Source of the DNA: Herbidospora cretacea
Lineage (GTDB): Bacteria > Actinomycetota > Actinomycetes > Streptosporangiales > Streptosporangiaceae
Direction of reading: 5' to 3'
DNA: 64,000 bases
NCBI RefSeq assembly: GCF_001570605.1
Contig: NZ_BBXG01000011.1
Span: 1 to 64,000 of the forward strand
In this document: positions 16,061 to 25,066 of the stretch, piece after piece
Numbering within the stretch: the first letter of the stretch is position 1
Layout of the letters: every line of letters begins with the position of its first letter
Made by a program: the position numbers and the translations under genes
The notes under the pieces: generated by a model
Told to the model about the DNA's origin: nothing
The model's database searches: none
Seen by the model: only the letters and a program-made list of their open reading frames with translations

Positions 16061-16618
16061 TCAGGCCTCCTGATCGTCTTCGTCGTTGTTGGAAACCAGG
16101 CCCCGCAGTGATGCCCAGCGGGGATCGAGCGTCTCGTGGCGGTGGTCGGGACCGGCCTCGGCCAGTCTGACCCCGCACTCCGCGCAGAGACCGGTGCAGT
16201 CGTCGCTGCACACCGGGCTCAGCGGCAGTGCGAGCACCACCGCGTCACGGAAGGTCGGCTCAAGATCCAGCAGCTCGCCGTCGAGGATCTGGTCGTCCTC
16301 TCCGGCGTCTTCCGCCGTGTAGAAGAAAAGCTCCTGGAAGTCGACCTCGACATCCGAGGTCAGGGGTTCCAGGCAGCGCGAGCACTCTCCCGTGAGAGGG
16401 GCCAGCGCCGTGCCCGTGACGAGCACGCCTTCCATCACTGCTTCGAGCCGGAGATCCAGCTCGACGTCGGCGTCTTTGGGGACACCGATCAAGCCGACCG
16501 CGACATCCGCCGGAGCCGGGAGAACGGGTTTCATCGTGCGCATCGACCCCGGGCGGCGCCCGAGGTCATGGGTCGAAATCACCCATGGAGCGCGTGGGTC
16601 GAGGGTGTGCACTTTCAT
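16061..16618 (-). CDS. DUF177/YceD family protein
   Basis: 185 aa. Typical signatures are [20 protein letters not shown] and a later [20 protein letters not shown], with acidic patches. YceD proteins are linked to 23S rRNA metabolism and are almost always upstream of rpmF, as here. The start is ambiguous between ATG 16618 and the GTG two codons later. Likely co-transcribed with rpmF. Confidence 0.9.
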   Translation of the reverse strand: MKVHTLDPRAPWVISTHDLGRRPGSMRTMKPVLPAPADVAVGLIGVPKDADVELDLRLEAVMEGVLVTGTALAPLTGECSRCLEPLTSDVEVDFQELFFYTAEDAGEDDQILDGELLDLEPTFRDAVVLALPLSPVCSDDCTGLCAECGVRLAEAGPDHRHETLDPRWASLRGLVSNNDEDDQEA

Positions 16619-16693
16619 CCTGGTCTCTTAGGCATGGCGAATGAACGCCGTCGTGCAAGGCCGAAACGCAAGAATACCAGCCCGCCGAAGGGC

Positions 16694-17170
16694 TCAGCCG
16701 CGCACGCGTTCTACCAGCAGCTCAAGCACGAGATCGGGCACCAGGCCCGACACGTCGCCGCCGTAGCGGGCGATCTCCTTCAGCCTGCTGGAGGACAGGA
16801 AGGAGTATTCGGGGTTGGTCGACATGAACAGCGTCTCGACCCCCGACATGCGGTAGTTGAGCTGCGCCATCTGGAGCTCGTAGTCGAAGTCGCTGACCGC
16901 GCGCAGCCCCTTGACGATCGTGGGGATGCCCTGCTGCCGGGCGAAGTCGACCAGGAGGCCGTGGAACTTCTCGACCCGGACGTTGCCGTACTCCTTGGTC
17001 ACCGCCTGGAGCATGTCGATGCGCTCCTCGACGGTGAACAGGCTCTTCTTCTCGATGTTGATCAGGACTGCGACGACGACCTCGTCGTACAGCCGTGACG
17101 TGCGGCCAATGATGTCCAGGTGGCCATTCGTCACGGGATCGAAAGATCCGGGGCAGACGACCCTGCGCAC
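16694..17170 (-). CDS. coaD: Phosphopantetheine adenylyltransferase
   Basis: 158 aa, standard length; penultimate step of coenzyme A synthesis. The nucleotidyltransferase motif is CPGSFDPVTNGHLDIIGR (T/HxGH type) and the late loop is STNPEYSFLSSSRLKEIARY. Start chosen at GTG 17170 (VRRVVCPGSF) with GAGGGGG seven bases before; the open frame continues through rsmD to 17719 and that extension is rejected. Lies 10 bases after rsmD, so one operon. Confidence 0.96.
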   Translation of the reverse strand: MRRVVCPGSFDPVTNGHLDIIGRTSRLYDEVVVAVLINIEKKSLFTVEERIDMLQAVTKEYGNVRVEKFHGLLVDFARQQGIPTIVKGLRAVSDFDYELQMAQLNYRMSGVETLFMSTNPEYSFLSSSRLKEIARYGGDVSGLVPDLVLELLVERVRG

Positions 17171-17180
17171 AACAACCCCC

Positions 17181-17747
17181 TCAATCGGCCTGGTTGGCGT
17201 GACCGTACCAAACGGTCGCTTCACCGTAACGACGGGCCCTGGCCTCCTCATAGCCGGGGGGCCATCGCAGATCATTCCCTCTGGTCTCGCGTTCGACCGC
17301 GACGAGCGCCCCGTCGGCGAGCCACCCGTTCTCCCTGAGCTGGACCAGCATCTTCTCGACCACGTCGTCGGAGACCGCGTAGGGCGGGTCGGCGAACACG
17401 AAGTCGTAGGGCTCGCCCTCGCACGGGCGCGCGACCAGCCGCTCGACCCGGTCGGCCACCACGACCGCGCCCGGCAGGCCCAGCGCGGCGACATTGGCCC
17501 TGATCGTGCGCAGCGCCTTGGCGTCGGACTCGACGAGCAGCGCGTGGCCCGACCCCCGGCTGAGCGATTCGAGCCCGACGGCGCCCGACCCGGCGTAGAG
17601 GTCGGCCACCCGTTCCGGCACGCCGGCGAGCGACCCGACGGTCGAGAAGATGCCCTCACGGGCGCGGTCGCTGGTGGGCCGGGTTCCCTTGCCGGGCGGG
17701 ACCTCGATCCGCCTGCCACCGGCGATTCCGGCGATGAGACGCGTCAC
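17181..17747 (-). CDS. rsmD: 16S rRNA (guanine966-N2)-methyltransferase RsmD
   Basis: 188 aa class I SAM methyltransferase. The SAM-binding loop is DLYAGSGAVGLESLSRG and the catalytic N6/N2 amino-methyltransferase motif is DFVFADPPYAV. Begins MTRLIAGIAGGRRIEVPPGK, which is typical. rsmD-coaD order is widely conserved. Upstream lies a 535-base gene-free stretch. Confidence 0.95.
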   Translation of the reverse strand: MTRLIAGIAGGRRIEVPPGKGTRPTSDRAREGIFSTVGSLAGVPERVADLYAGSGAVGLESLSRGSGHALLVESDAKALRTIRANVAALGLPGAVVVADRVERLVARPCEGEPYDFVFADPPYAVSDDVVEKMLVQLRENGWLADGALVAVERETRGNDLRWPPGYEEARARRYGEATVWYGHANQAD

Positions 17748-18240
17748 GCGCCCATTCTCCCGGAGATCCGGAAGGGAAACTCTCGGTAATGCCTGGCGAA
17801 GGAACGGCCAGGGTCGTTCCGTTCACGCCCGGTGACCTGCACTATGAATCTGCGGCCTTCAAGGTGACCCAGGGGAAGGCCGGCCGGCGTGATCGTGAGC
17901 CCTTCCGCACGCCGGCGCCCTCGGCACCTGACCCGAGGGTGGGCCCAGCCGGGGACGGCATTCGGGGGGAGGCCGTCCCATGGCTGGGCCCTGGGTCATT
18001 TCTATGACCCAGGGCCACCGGCCCGGCAGCCCCCGGTACGGATCGCTCCCGTATCTCCGCCATTTCGCAACCAAGCGCTGTCTCTTGAATGCCTGAAAAG
18101 CCTTCCTTCCGTTACGGCTCCGCCCACCCCGGCCCCGCCGCCCGCGTCCGCACCGCCCCGTAACCGGCGCTCACCACCCGCTCCCGCCCCTCACCGCGAC
18201 GTCGGTGATGTCCGGCGATGTCTTTCAGCCGGATTCCCGT
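17748..18240. other. Gene-free region with nested inverted repeats
   Basis: No convincing CDS on either strand. 17941-17950 GGGCCCAGCC pairs with 17981-17990 GGCTGGGCCC, and inside it GGGACGGC (17952-17959) pairs with GCCGTCCC (17971-17978). A second stem, GGCCCTGGGTCAT (17986-17998) with ATGACCCAGGGCC (18003-18015), shares bases with the first, so the two folds exclude each other. A further TGACCCAGGG at about 17864 could pair with the same CCCTGGGTCA. A family A repeat follows at 18107. A structured RNA is possible but unproven. Confidence 0.5.
18107..18145 (-). repeat. Dispersed intergenic repeat, family A, copy 3
   Basis: CCTTCCGTTACGGCTCCGCC followed by CACCCCGGCCCCGCCG on the plus strand. 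It has the same core and the same C-rich flank as copy 2 at 4799. Confidence 0.8.
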
Positions 18241-18296
18241 TCACGGCGCCATTTTCACGGCGCCATTTTCACGGTGCGATTCTCACGGTGCGATGA
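18241..18296 (-). repeat. Four 14-bp tandem repeats spanning a stop codon
   Basis: Units TCACGGCGCCATTT (x2), TCACGGTGCGATTC and TCACGGTGCGATGA in perfect register. The last unit contains the stop codon (18283-18285) and final codons of the LGFP-type gene. Fourteen is not a multiple of three, so unit loss or gain upstream of the stop would change the C-terminus. Confidence 0.8.
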
Positions 18297-18807
18297 CGCC
18301 GATGGTCCAGCTCTGGCGGCACCGGGAACCCCCGGCGGTGGTGTCGCACCCCTCGACGGCGAAACGCAGATGGTCCTCCCACGGCAGGCCGTATTTCACC
18401 TGTCCTCCGGTGCCGCCGCGCACGGTCGCCTGGAACCACTTTCCGGGAATGTTGGTGTATTCGCCACGCACGAGAAACTTGTCGTAGGAGAACGGATTCG
18501 TCGGCCCCCAGTTGAAATGCACGTGGACGCCGACGCGCCACGCCGCCACCACCATGGTGGACCCCTGAGAAGGCGACCAGGCGATCTGTCCCCGGCCGAA
18601 CGTCTGCCGCCGCCCGACCCACACGCTGTTCCGGTAGACGTCGTATTCCGGCCTTTCGGCGCACCCGAAGGTGGCGGCCCCGCCGAGCCGCGCATAGCGC
18701 TCCCCGATCAGCCCGTAGGGCGCGACCGGGCACCCGGCGCCGGCCGACGCGGCGGGCGCGACGCCCGCGAAGGCGATGACCATCGCCACGAGAATGAACC
18801 TGTACAC
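18283..18807 (-). CDS. Secreted protein with LGFP-like repeat
   Basis: 174 aa. The signal peptide (MYRFILVAMVIAFAGVAPAA, cleavage near ASA-GAG) is followed by a segment YGLIGERYARLGGAATFGCA and later F-RGQIAWSPSQGSTMVVAAW, resembling one LGFP cell-wall-anchoring repeat. The Trp/Gly-rich C-terminal half (NWGPTNPFSYDKF, YGLPWEDHLRFAVEG) has no family I recognise; its four Cys suggest disulfides outside the cell. Stop codon lies in a tandem repeat. Confidence 0.7.
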   Translation of the reverse strand: MYRFILVAMVIAFAGVAPAASAGAGCPVAPYGLIGERYARLGGAATFGCAERPEYDVYRNSVWVGRRQTFGRGQIAWSPSQGSTMVVAAWRVGVHVHFNWGPTNPFSYDKFLVRGEYTNIPGKWFQATVRGGTGGQVKYGLPWEDHLRFAVEGCDTTAGGSRCRQSWTIGVIAP

Positions 18808-18857
18808 GATTCCTCAGAATCGACGGGAAACGTCATTCCCGGCAGGGTGGTATCCCT

Positions 18858-21020
18858 CTAGGTCTTCTCCAGGTATTCCGCGCGTTCCCCGGCCGCCAGC
18901 GCGTCGAGTTCCGCCTTCAGCGACGGGTGGTTCTCCAGATCCGGATCGTGGGACAGCAGGTTCTGCGCCTCCTCGCGGGCGGCGGCGATCACGTCTTCGT
19001 CGCGGAGGAGCTGGAGCATCCGCAGCGACGACTTGCGCCCCGACTGGGCCGCGCCCAGCACGTCGCCCTCGCGGCGCTGTTCCAGGTCGACGCGGGAGAG
19101 CTCGAAACCGTCGAGCGTGCTCGCCACCGCGTCGAGGCGCTCGCGGGCGGGGGTGCCCGGCATGGTCTCGCTGACCAGCAGGCACAGCCCCGGCAGGCCT
19201 CCCCGGCCGACCCGGCCGCGGAGCTGGTGGAGCTGGGAGACGCCGAAGCGGTCGGCGTCCATGATGATCATCACTGAGGAGTTCGGCACGTCGACGCCGA
19301 CCTCGATGACCGTCGTGGCCACCAGGACGTCGATCTCGCCCCGGGTGAAGGCCCGCATGATCGCGTCCTTCTCCTCGGGCGGCAGCTTGCCGTGGAGGAC
19401 CTCGACGCGCAGCCCGGCCAGCGGCCCGGAGGCCAGCATCTCGGCCACGTCGAGGACCGCCAGGGGCGGGCGGCGCTCGTCGGCGTCCTTGGTCAGGTCG
19501 CCCTCGTCGCCCTCCAGGTCGCCGATGCGCGGGCAGACGATGTAGGCCTGGCGGCCCAGCCCGACCTCCTCGCGCACCCGCTCCCACGTCCGCTCCAGGT
19601 AGTGGGGCTTCTCGGCGGCGGGGACCACGTGGGTCGTGATCGGCGCGCGGCCCGAGGGGAGCTGGGACAGCGTCGAGACCTCCAGGTCGCCGAAGACCGT
19701 CATGGCGACCGTCCGGGGAATCGGGGTGGCCGTCATGACCAGCACATGCGGACGCCCGGACGACGACTTCTCCCGCAGCGCGTCGCGCTGCTCGACGCCG
19801 AACCGGTGCTGCTCGTCGACGACGACCAGCCCCAGGTCGGCGAACTGGACCTTGTCCTGCAGCAGCGCGTGGGTGCCGACCACGATCCCGGCCGCGCCGG
19901 ACGCCGCGTCGAGCAGGTTCTGCCGCCGCGCGGCGGCGCCCATCGAGCCCGTCAGCAGCGCCACCGAGGTGCCGCCGAACATGCCGCCGCCCGCCAGGTC
20001 GCCGAGCATCGCGGAGATCGAGCGGTGGTGCTGCTGGGCCAGGACCTCGGTGGGGGCCAGCAGCGCGGCCTGCCCGCCCGAGTCGGCGACCTGGAGCATC
20101 GCGCGCAGGGCCACCACGGTCTTGCCCGCGCCCACCTCGCCCTGGAGCAGGCGGTGCATCGGGTGGTCGCGGCCGAGGTCGGCGGCGATCTCCTCCCCCA
20201 CGGTCCGCTGGCCCTCGGTGAGCTCGAACGGCAGCCTCCCGTCGAACCCGTCGAGCAGGCCGTCGGCGCTGCCGGGCCTCGGCCGGGCCGGGAGGGCGTC
20301 GGCGGCCATGCGGCGGCGGACCAGGACCGCCTGGAGGTTGAAGGCCTCGTCGAACTTGAGCCGGTTGCGGGCGCGGGCGATGTCGCCCTGGTCGCGCGGC
20401 CGGTGGATCAGGGTCAGCGCCTCGGCCAGGCCGATCAGGTTGTGGCGCCCGCGCAGGTCGGCGGGGAGCGGGTCGTCGAGGGACAGGGTGTCGAGGATCA
20501 GCCGGACCGCGCGCCCGATCTTCCAGCTCGCCAGGCTCTGGGCCGACGGGTAGATCGGCACGGGCGCGGTGGCGAACTCCTCGCTCGTCTCCTCGTCGTC
20601 GGTGACGTAGTCGGGGTGGGTGAGCGAGCGCCGTTTCGCCCCCTTCGGGGAGACGAAGACGTTGACCTTCCCGGAGAAGGTCGCCTCGGTGCCCGGCAGC
20701 AGCCGCTGCTCGGCCACGAACGCGCCCTTGCCGAAGAAGGCCAGGTGGATGCGGTCTTTGCCGTCGGTGACCTCGACGTCGAGCCAGGTGCCCTGCCGGT
20801 TCTTCATCGGCCGCCGCTGCACCGCCGACACCCGGCCCCGGACGGTGGCGATCTCGTCGTGTTCCAGCGAGGCGATCGAGGTCAGCTCACCCCGCTCGGC
20901 ATAGCGCCGCGGGTAGTGGCGCAGCAGCTCACCGACGGTGGCGACGCCGAGGGCGCTTTCGAGCGGCGCGGCGGTCTTGTCGCCGACCACCCGCTTCAAC
21001 GGCTCGTCGAACCTGGTCAC
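18858..21020 (-). CDS. recG: ATP-dependent DNA helicase RecG
   Basis: 720 aa; regresses stalled forks and unwinds branched DNA. The N-terminal wedge/OB domain spans about 50-160 (IATVRGRVSAVQRRP). Helicase motifs: LLQGEVGAGKTVVALRAML (I), TEVLAQQH (Ia), VVDEQHRFGVEQR (II, DEQH), VMTATPIPRT (III), ATTVIEVGVDVPNSSVMII (V) and HQLRGRVGRG (VI). GTG 21020 (VTRFDEPLKRVV) is chosen; the frame opens at GTG 21065 but that would overlap the upstream gene and lacks a ribosome site. Follows the DAK2 gene by 34 bases, likely one operon. Confidence 0.96.
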   Translation of the reverse strand: MTRFDEPLKRVVGDKTAAPLESALGVATVGELLRHYPRRYAERGELTSIASLEHDEIATVRGRVSAVQRRPMKNRQGTWLDVEVTDGKDRIHLAFFGKGAFVAEQRLLPGTEATFSGKVNVFVSPKGAKRRSLTHPDYVTDDEETSEEFATAPVPIYPSAQSLASWKIGRAVRLILDTLSLDDPLPADLRGRHNLIGLAEALTLIHRPRDQGDIARARNRLKFDEAFNLQAVLVRRRMAADALPARPRPGSADGLLDGFDGRLPFELTEGQRTVGEEIAADLGRDHPMHRLLQGEVGAGKTVVALRAMLQVADSGGQAALLAPTEVLAQQHHRSISAMLGDLAGGGMFGGTSVALLTGSMGAAARRQNLLDAASGAAGIVVGTHALLQDKVQFADLGLVVVDEQHRFGVEQRDALREKSSSGRPHVLVMTATPIPRTVAMTVFGDLEVSTLSQLPSGRAPITTHVVPAAEKPHYLERTWERVREEVGLGRQAYIVCPRIGDLEGDEGDLTKDADERRPPLAVLDVAEMLASGPLAGLRVEVLHGKLPPEEKDAIMRAFTRGEIDVLVATTVIEVGVDVPNSSVMIIMDADRFGVSQLHQLRGRVGRGGLPGLCLLVSETMPGTPARERLDAVASTLDGFELSRVDLEQRREGDVLGAAQSGRKSSLRMLQLLRDEDVIAAAREEAQNLLSHDPDLENHPSLKAELDALAAGERAEYLEKT

Positions 21021-21054
21021 GACACCCAGTTCTACCGCGCCCGGCCGACAGATT

Positions 21055-22590
21055 TCACTCGACACCGATGAGCAGCGGATATCCGCCCTGCCCGCCCGCG
21101 TAGGTGACGACCTCGACGTCCGGCCGCTCGGCGGCCAGTTCCCTCCGCACGGCCTCGGCCAGCCCCTCCCCCGTCTCTCCGCCCGTGACCAGCGTGACCA
21201 GCTCGCTGGAGGCCGAGGTCAGCCGCCGGACCACCTCCCTGGTCACCTCGCCGAGCTCCGCGCCGATCAGGGCGACGTCCCCGTCGACGACCCCGAGCAC
21301 GTCGCCCGGACGGCACACCCCCGCCGACGTGAACGCCTCCCGGTTGGCCACCCACACGTGCCCGTGCCGGGTGTGCGCGGCGGCCTCGGCCATGGCCAGC
21401 ACGTCGTCGTCGAACCGCCGGGCGGCGTCGTGCACCGCCAGCGCCGCCAGGCCCTGCACCGACGCGAGCGTCGGGAGCACGCTGACCGACGCGCCCTCCT
21501 CGCGGGCGATCTCGGCGGCGGCGGCCGCGACGGCCCGGGTCCCGCCGTCGTTGGGCAGCACCGCCACCTCCGACCCCGCCTCCCGGATCGCCGCCAGCAG
21601 CGCCGCCAGCGGCGGCGACGACCCCGGCTCCCGGGTCACCACCACGGCCCCGGCCTGCCGGAACAGCGCGCCGAGCCCGTCTCCGGCGGCGACCGCGACG
21701 ACCCCGCGCCCACCGGTGACGTGGGCCCGGCCGCCGAGATAGGTGACCCTGATCCGGTGCGGCCGTCCGGCCGCCAGGCCCGCCTCGATCGCCGCCCCGG
21801 CGTCGGCGACGTGGACGTGCACGTTCCAGAGCCCGTCGCCGCCCACGATCACCAGCGAGTCGCCCAGGGCGTCGAGATCCCGCCTGAGGGCGTCGACCGA
21901 GGGGGCGTCCAGGAGGTACATGACCTCGTAGCCCTCCGAGGGGCTCTCCGAGAGGTCCACCGGGCGGGCCGGCGCGGGCACCTCGTGGCGGCTGTGGACG
22001 CCCGTGACGACGTCAACGAGAGATTCCAGGATGATCACCAGCCCGGCCGCGCCCGCGTCGACGACCCCGTTCCTGGCCAGCACCTCCAGCTGACCCGTGG
22101 TCCTGGCCAGCGCCTTCCTGGCCTCCTCCGCCGCCCGCGCGGCGATCACCGCCAGGTCGCCCGGCAGGTCGCGGACCGCCGAGGCGGCCGTGGCCAGCAC
22201 GCTCAGCACCGTCCCCTCGACCGGCCGGGACACCGCCGCCCTGGCGAGTTCGGCCGCCCTGGCCAGGCCGGTCCTCAGGTCGCCGGCGCCGCGGAGCACC
22301 TCGGCCAGCCCGCGCAGCGCCTGGCTGACGATCACCCCGGAGTTGCCGCGCGCCCCCAGGAGCGCGCCGTGCGCGAAGGCCCGCCACGCGGTCTCGCGGT
22401 CGGCGGCCGGGGGCAGCGCGTCGAGGGCGTCGGCCGCCGCCAGCAGGGTCAGATGGAGGTTGGTGCCGGTGTCGCCGTCGGGGATCGGGAAGACGTTCAG
22501 CGCGTCGATGTCGCCCCGGGCCGCGCCGAGCGCGTCGGCCGAGCGGCGCGCCCACGCCCGGAGTGCCTGCGTGTCCAGCACGTCCAGCAT
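21055..22590 (-). CDS. DAK2 domain fatty acid kinase-like protein (FakA/DhaL family)
   Basis: 511 aa. The N-terminal DhaL-type nucleotide domain (about 1-195) has NVFPIPDGDTGTNLHLTLLA with the Asp residues that hold Mg-ATP, then LLGARGNSGVIVSQALRGLA and VVDAGAAGLVII. The central and C-terminal parts match FakA-type proteins and end YPLLIGVE. FakA phosphorylates fatty acids bound to DegV/FakB partners; no FakB is in the window. Upstream of recG as in other Actinobacteria and Firmicutes. RBS GAAGGGA precedes ATG 22590. Confidence 0.88.
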   Translation of the reverse strand: MLDVLDTQALRAWARRSADALGAARGDIDALNVFPIPDGDTGTNLHLTLLAAADALDALPPAADRETAWRAFAHGALLGARGNSGVIVSQALRGLAEVLRGAGDLRTGLARAAELARAAVSRPVEGTVLSVLATAASAVRDLPGDLAVIAARAAEEARKALARTTGQLEVLARNGVVDAGAAGLVIILESLVDVVTGVHSRHEVPAPARPVDLSESPSEGYEVMYLLDAPSVDALRRDLDALGDSLVIVGGDGLWNVHVHVADAGAAIEAGLAAGRPHRIRVTYLGGRAHVTGGRGVVAVAAGDGLGALFRQAGAVVVTREPGSSPPLAALLAAIREAGSEVAVLPNDGGTRAVAAAAAEIAREEGASVSVLPTLASVQGLAALAVHDAARRFDDDVLAMAEAAAHTRHGHVWVANREAFTSAGVCRPGDVLGVVDGDVALIGAELGEVTREVVRRLTSASSELVTLVTGGETGEGLAEAVRRELAAERPDVEVVTYAGGQGGYPLLIGVE

Positions 22591-22641
22591 GGGTGATCCC
22601 TTCGTTTAACATGCATTGGCCGACATCGGCTATCCTCATAT

Positions 22642-22667
22642 GGCCAGCCGTTCGGCCTGGCCTTTCT
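22642..22667 (+). promoter_or_regulatory. Hairpin with short T-tract in the rpmB leader
   Basis: GGCCAGCCG-TT-CGGCCTGGCC (one bulged base) followed by TTTCT, 46 bases before the rpmB start. A TATCCT -10-like hexamer is at 22631-22636. The hairpin could act as an attenuator of L28 synthesis; its short T-tract makes this tentative. Confidence 0.35.
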
Positions 22668-22712
22668 GCCCGAAACGACCGGGCTCTCTGATTCCTTGAA
22701 GGAGCGATGACC

Positions 22713-22898
22713 GTGGCTTCCGTCTGCGACGTCTGCGCTAAGAAGCCGATTTTCGGCAACAACGTCTCCCACTCGCACCGCCGAACCCGCCGCAACTGGA
22801 AGCCCAACATCCAGACCGTGCGCGCGACGGTCAACGGGACGCCGAAGCGGCTGAACGTGTGCACCTCCTGCATCAAGGCCGGGAAGGTCACCCGCTAG
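22713..22898 (+). CDS. rpmB: 50S ribosomal protein L28
   Basis: 61 aa: [34 protein letters not shown] and a C-terminal CTSC pair, i.e. the zinc-binding form with two CxxC pairs. GTG 22713 is preferred over ATG 22707 because GGAG lies 8 bases before the GTG but only 2 before the ATG. Single gene, divergent from the DAK2-recG unit and ended by a strong terminator. Confidence 0.95.
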   Translation: MASVCDVCAKKPIFGNNVSHSHRRTRRNWKPNIQTVRATVNGTPKRLNVCTSCIKAGKVTR

Positions 22899-22905
22899 AC
22901 CTGTC

Positions 22906-22941
22906 GAAAAAGGCCCGCCCTCTCCCGGGCGGGCCTTTTCG
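22906..22941. terminator. Bidirectional terminator between rpmB and thiD
   Basis: AAAAGGCCCGCCC (22908-22920) and its exact complement GGGCGGGCCTTTT (22927-22939) with a six-base loop. A-tract on one side and T-tract on the other serve both convergent genes. Confidence 0.92.
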
Positions 22942-22948
22942 TGTTCCC

Positions 22949-23752
22949 CTACTGCACCACGTCGAGAGGCCGCCACTGCCAGGCGTGGTCGACCGGACCG
23001 ATGCCCGCCCCGAGGGCGAACCCGTTGGCGATGGCACCCGTCACGTAGTCCTTGGCCAGCCTGACCGCGTCGGGCACGTCCTCACCGTGGGCGAGGTGCG
23101 AGGCGATGGCCGAGGCGAGCGTGCAGCCGGTGCCGTGGGTGTGGTCGTTGTCGTGGCGTTCGGCGCTGTAGCGGTATTCCGTTTTCCCGTCGGTCAGCAG
23201 GTCGACCGGCTCCCCGGGCAGGTGGCCGCCCTTGATCAGCGCCCACTTCGGCCCCAGGGCCAAGACGGCCTGCGCCGCCGCCATCATCTGCTCCTCGGCC
23301 TCGATCCTCAGGCCGGTGAGCTGCTCGACCTCCCACAGGTTGGGCGTCACCACGGTGGCCAGCGGCAGCAGCCGCGCCTTCAACACGCCCACCGCCGCCG
23401 GTTCGAGCAGCGGATCACCGTGTTTGGACACCCCCACCGGGTCGACCACGATCGGCGCGCCGACCCCCGCCAGCACCTCGGCGACCGTCTCGACCAGCAC
23501 GGGCGAGGCCAGCATGCCGGTCTTGACCGCGTCGACGCCGATGTCGGAGAGCACCGAGTCGAGCTGCGCCCGCACCGCCTCGGGCGGCAGCTCCCAGTAG
23601 CCCTGCACGCCCAGGGAGTTCTGCGCGGTGACCGCGGCGAGCACGCTCATGCCGTGTACGCCGTTGGCCAGCATCGTCTTCAGGTCGGCCTGGATCCCGG
23701 CGCCACCGCCGGAATCGGAGCCCGCGATCGTCAGCACACGCGGTGGGGTCAT
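22949..23752 (-). CDS. thiD: Hydroxymethylpyrimidine/phosphomethylpyrimidine kinase
   Basis: 267 aa ribokinase-like enzyme that phosphorylates HMP and HMP-P in thiamine synthesis. The N-terminal signature is [20 protein letters not shown]; the substrate loop includes [16 protein letters not shown]; the anion-hole and catalytic Asp are in [15 protein letters not shown]. Start ATG 23752 ([11 protein letters not shown]). No thiamine riboswitch is visible upstream. thiL lies on the same strand beyond one intervening gene. Confidence 0.95.
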   Translation of the reverse strand: MTPPRVLTIAGSDSGGGAGIQADLKTMLANGVHGMSVLAAVTAQNSLGVQGYWELPPEAVRAQLDSVLSDIGVDAVKTGMLASPVLVETVAEVLAGVGAPIVVDPVGVSKHGDPLLEPAAVGVLKARLLPLATVVTPNLWEVEQLTGLRIEAEEQMMAAAQAVLALGPKWALIKGGHLPGEPVDLLTDGKTEYRYSAERHDNDHTHGTGCTLASAIASHLAHGEDVPDAVRLAKDYVTGAIANGFALGAGIGPVDHAWQWRPLDVVQ

Positions 23753-23771
23753 GCCGCCATCCAATCAGGCG

Positions 23772-24995
23772 CTACCCCGGGTTGAACCCGAGCCCCGGCT
23801 GAGCCGGCCCGGGATCGAGGTCGACCTCCACGGGAGGCGGCTCGGGCGTGGGCGTGGTCGGCTTGGGCTTCGGGCTCGGCTTGGGCTTGGTGACCACCGG
23901 CTGCGGGTGGGGCCGCGAGGTGGCCTGCGCCGACTCGGTGACCTTCGGCGAAGGGCTCGGCGAGGGCTTCTCCGGCGTCGGGGACGGCGGCGGCGTGGGC
24001 GCCTCGCTGGGCGTGGGCACCACGACGAGCTCGGTCCCGCCGGAGGTCAGCCGGATCCCGGCGACGGTGAGGCAGACCGCCGCGACGACCGCCACCCCGG
24101 AGATCACCGCCATCCGCCGCGACCGGGCGAGCGTGGTCGTCTGCCGGTTGCGCCGCCGCCGTCCCGGCCGGGGACCGGCGGGCTCGGGCGTCTCGCCGCC
24201 GGCGGGGTCGCCCTCGCCGTCGGGCCACCGGTAGCTGAGCTGCGCGGTGACCGGCGCTCCCGGGAGCGGTCCCGCGGAGGGTTCGCGCGCGGCCCGCACC
24301 GGAGCCGTGATCGGCCCGGTCGCGGGATCGTAGGCGGCCTGCGGACCGGTCCCGATCGGACCGGTGAAAGGACCGGTGGCCGCATCGCCCGCCGCGTTCG
24401 CCGGGGGAAGAAGGACAGGCCCCGTGAAAGGTCCGGTCGGACCGTCGACCGGGACACCGGGAACCGGGCCCGTGAAAGGACCTGTCGAGGGATCACCCGC
24501 GGCCGGCTGAACCGGTGGGGTCGGCCCTTGGGCCGCGAACGCGCCCGTCGAGGGGACGCCGGGACCCGCCAGCGGATCGGCGGCGATCGGCCCGGTGGCG
24601 GGGTCGCCCAGCGGATCGACAGGCCTGACCTGCGCCGGGGACGCGAACGCCCCCGTCGACGGCGGGCCGAGCACCGGCCCGGTCATCGGCCCGGTGGGGA
24701 GCTGGCCGGTGGAGGAGGAGGTCAGCGGGAGGATCGGCGGAGGCCCGCCGGGGACCTGCGTCGGTCCCGTGAACGGCCCGGTGGAGGCCTCGCCCGGCGG
24801 GTCGGTCACCGGCCCGGGAGGAGCTTGGACGGGGGCGGCGAGGGGACCTGAGGGCAGGTGATCACCTGGGTTCGGATGCGGCGCGGCCGGCGCCGGATCT
24901 GTCATCGGGCCGCCGGCCTCCTCGACCGTCGGCATGGGAACCGTGGTTTTCTTGACCGGGGTCGTGGCCGTACGTCCGGCCCGGTGGCGCCCCAT
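23772..24995 (-). CDS. Repetitive proline/glycine-rich membrane protein
   Basis: 407 aa from ATG 24995 ([20 protein letters not shown]), with AGGAAGGA upstream. Residues about 45-275 are a low-complexity domain of [17 protein letters not shown] and STGAFA-type units. Then come basic residues, one TM helix ([20 protein letters not shown]) and a Ser/Pro/Lys-rich extracellular tail ending LGFNPG. Topology is predicted with the repeats in the cytoplasm. No family recognised. It sits between thiD and thiL with 19 bases to thiD. Such repeats suggest a scaffold or wall-spanning role, but that is inference. Confidence 0.7.
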   Translation of the reverse strand: MGRHRAGRTATTPVKKTTVPMPTVEEAGGPMTDPAPAAPHPNPGDHLPSGPLAAPVQAPPGPVTDPPGEASTGPFTGPTQVPGGPPPILPLTSSSTGQLPTGPMTGPVLGPPSTGAFASPAQVRPVDPLGDPATGPIAADPLAGPGVPSTGAFAAQGPTPPVQPAAGDPSTGPFTGPVPGVPVDGPTGPFTGPVLLPPANAAGDAATGPFTGPIGTGPQAAYDPATGPITAPVRAAREPSAGPLPGAPVTAQLSYRWPDGEGDPAGGETPEPAGPRPGRRRRNRQTTTLARSRRMAVISGVAVVAAVCLTVAGIRLTSGGTELVVVPTPSEAPTPPPSPTPEKPSPSPSPKVTESAQATSRPHPQPVVTKPKPSPKPKPTTPTPEPPPVEVDLDPGPAQPGLGFNPG

Positions 24996-25066
24996 TGCTG
25001 GTCCTTCCTGATCTGCACCCGCCAACCTTCATAACAGGTCACGCTGCCGCTGTCACAAAGTTCCCA

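Noticed and set aside
17171-17719. N-terminal extension of the coaD frame through rsmD
   Set aside because: Extension is Arg/Pro/Ser-rich with no similarity to CoaD, and a good GTG with ribosome site exists at 17170.
24250-24850. CRISPR-like periodic repeats
   Set aside because: Repeats are in frame within a protein gene, vary in length and lack unique spacers of constant size.
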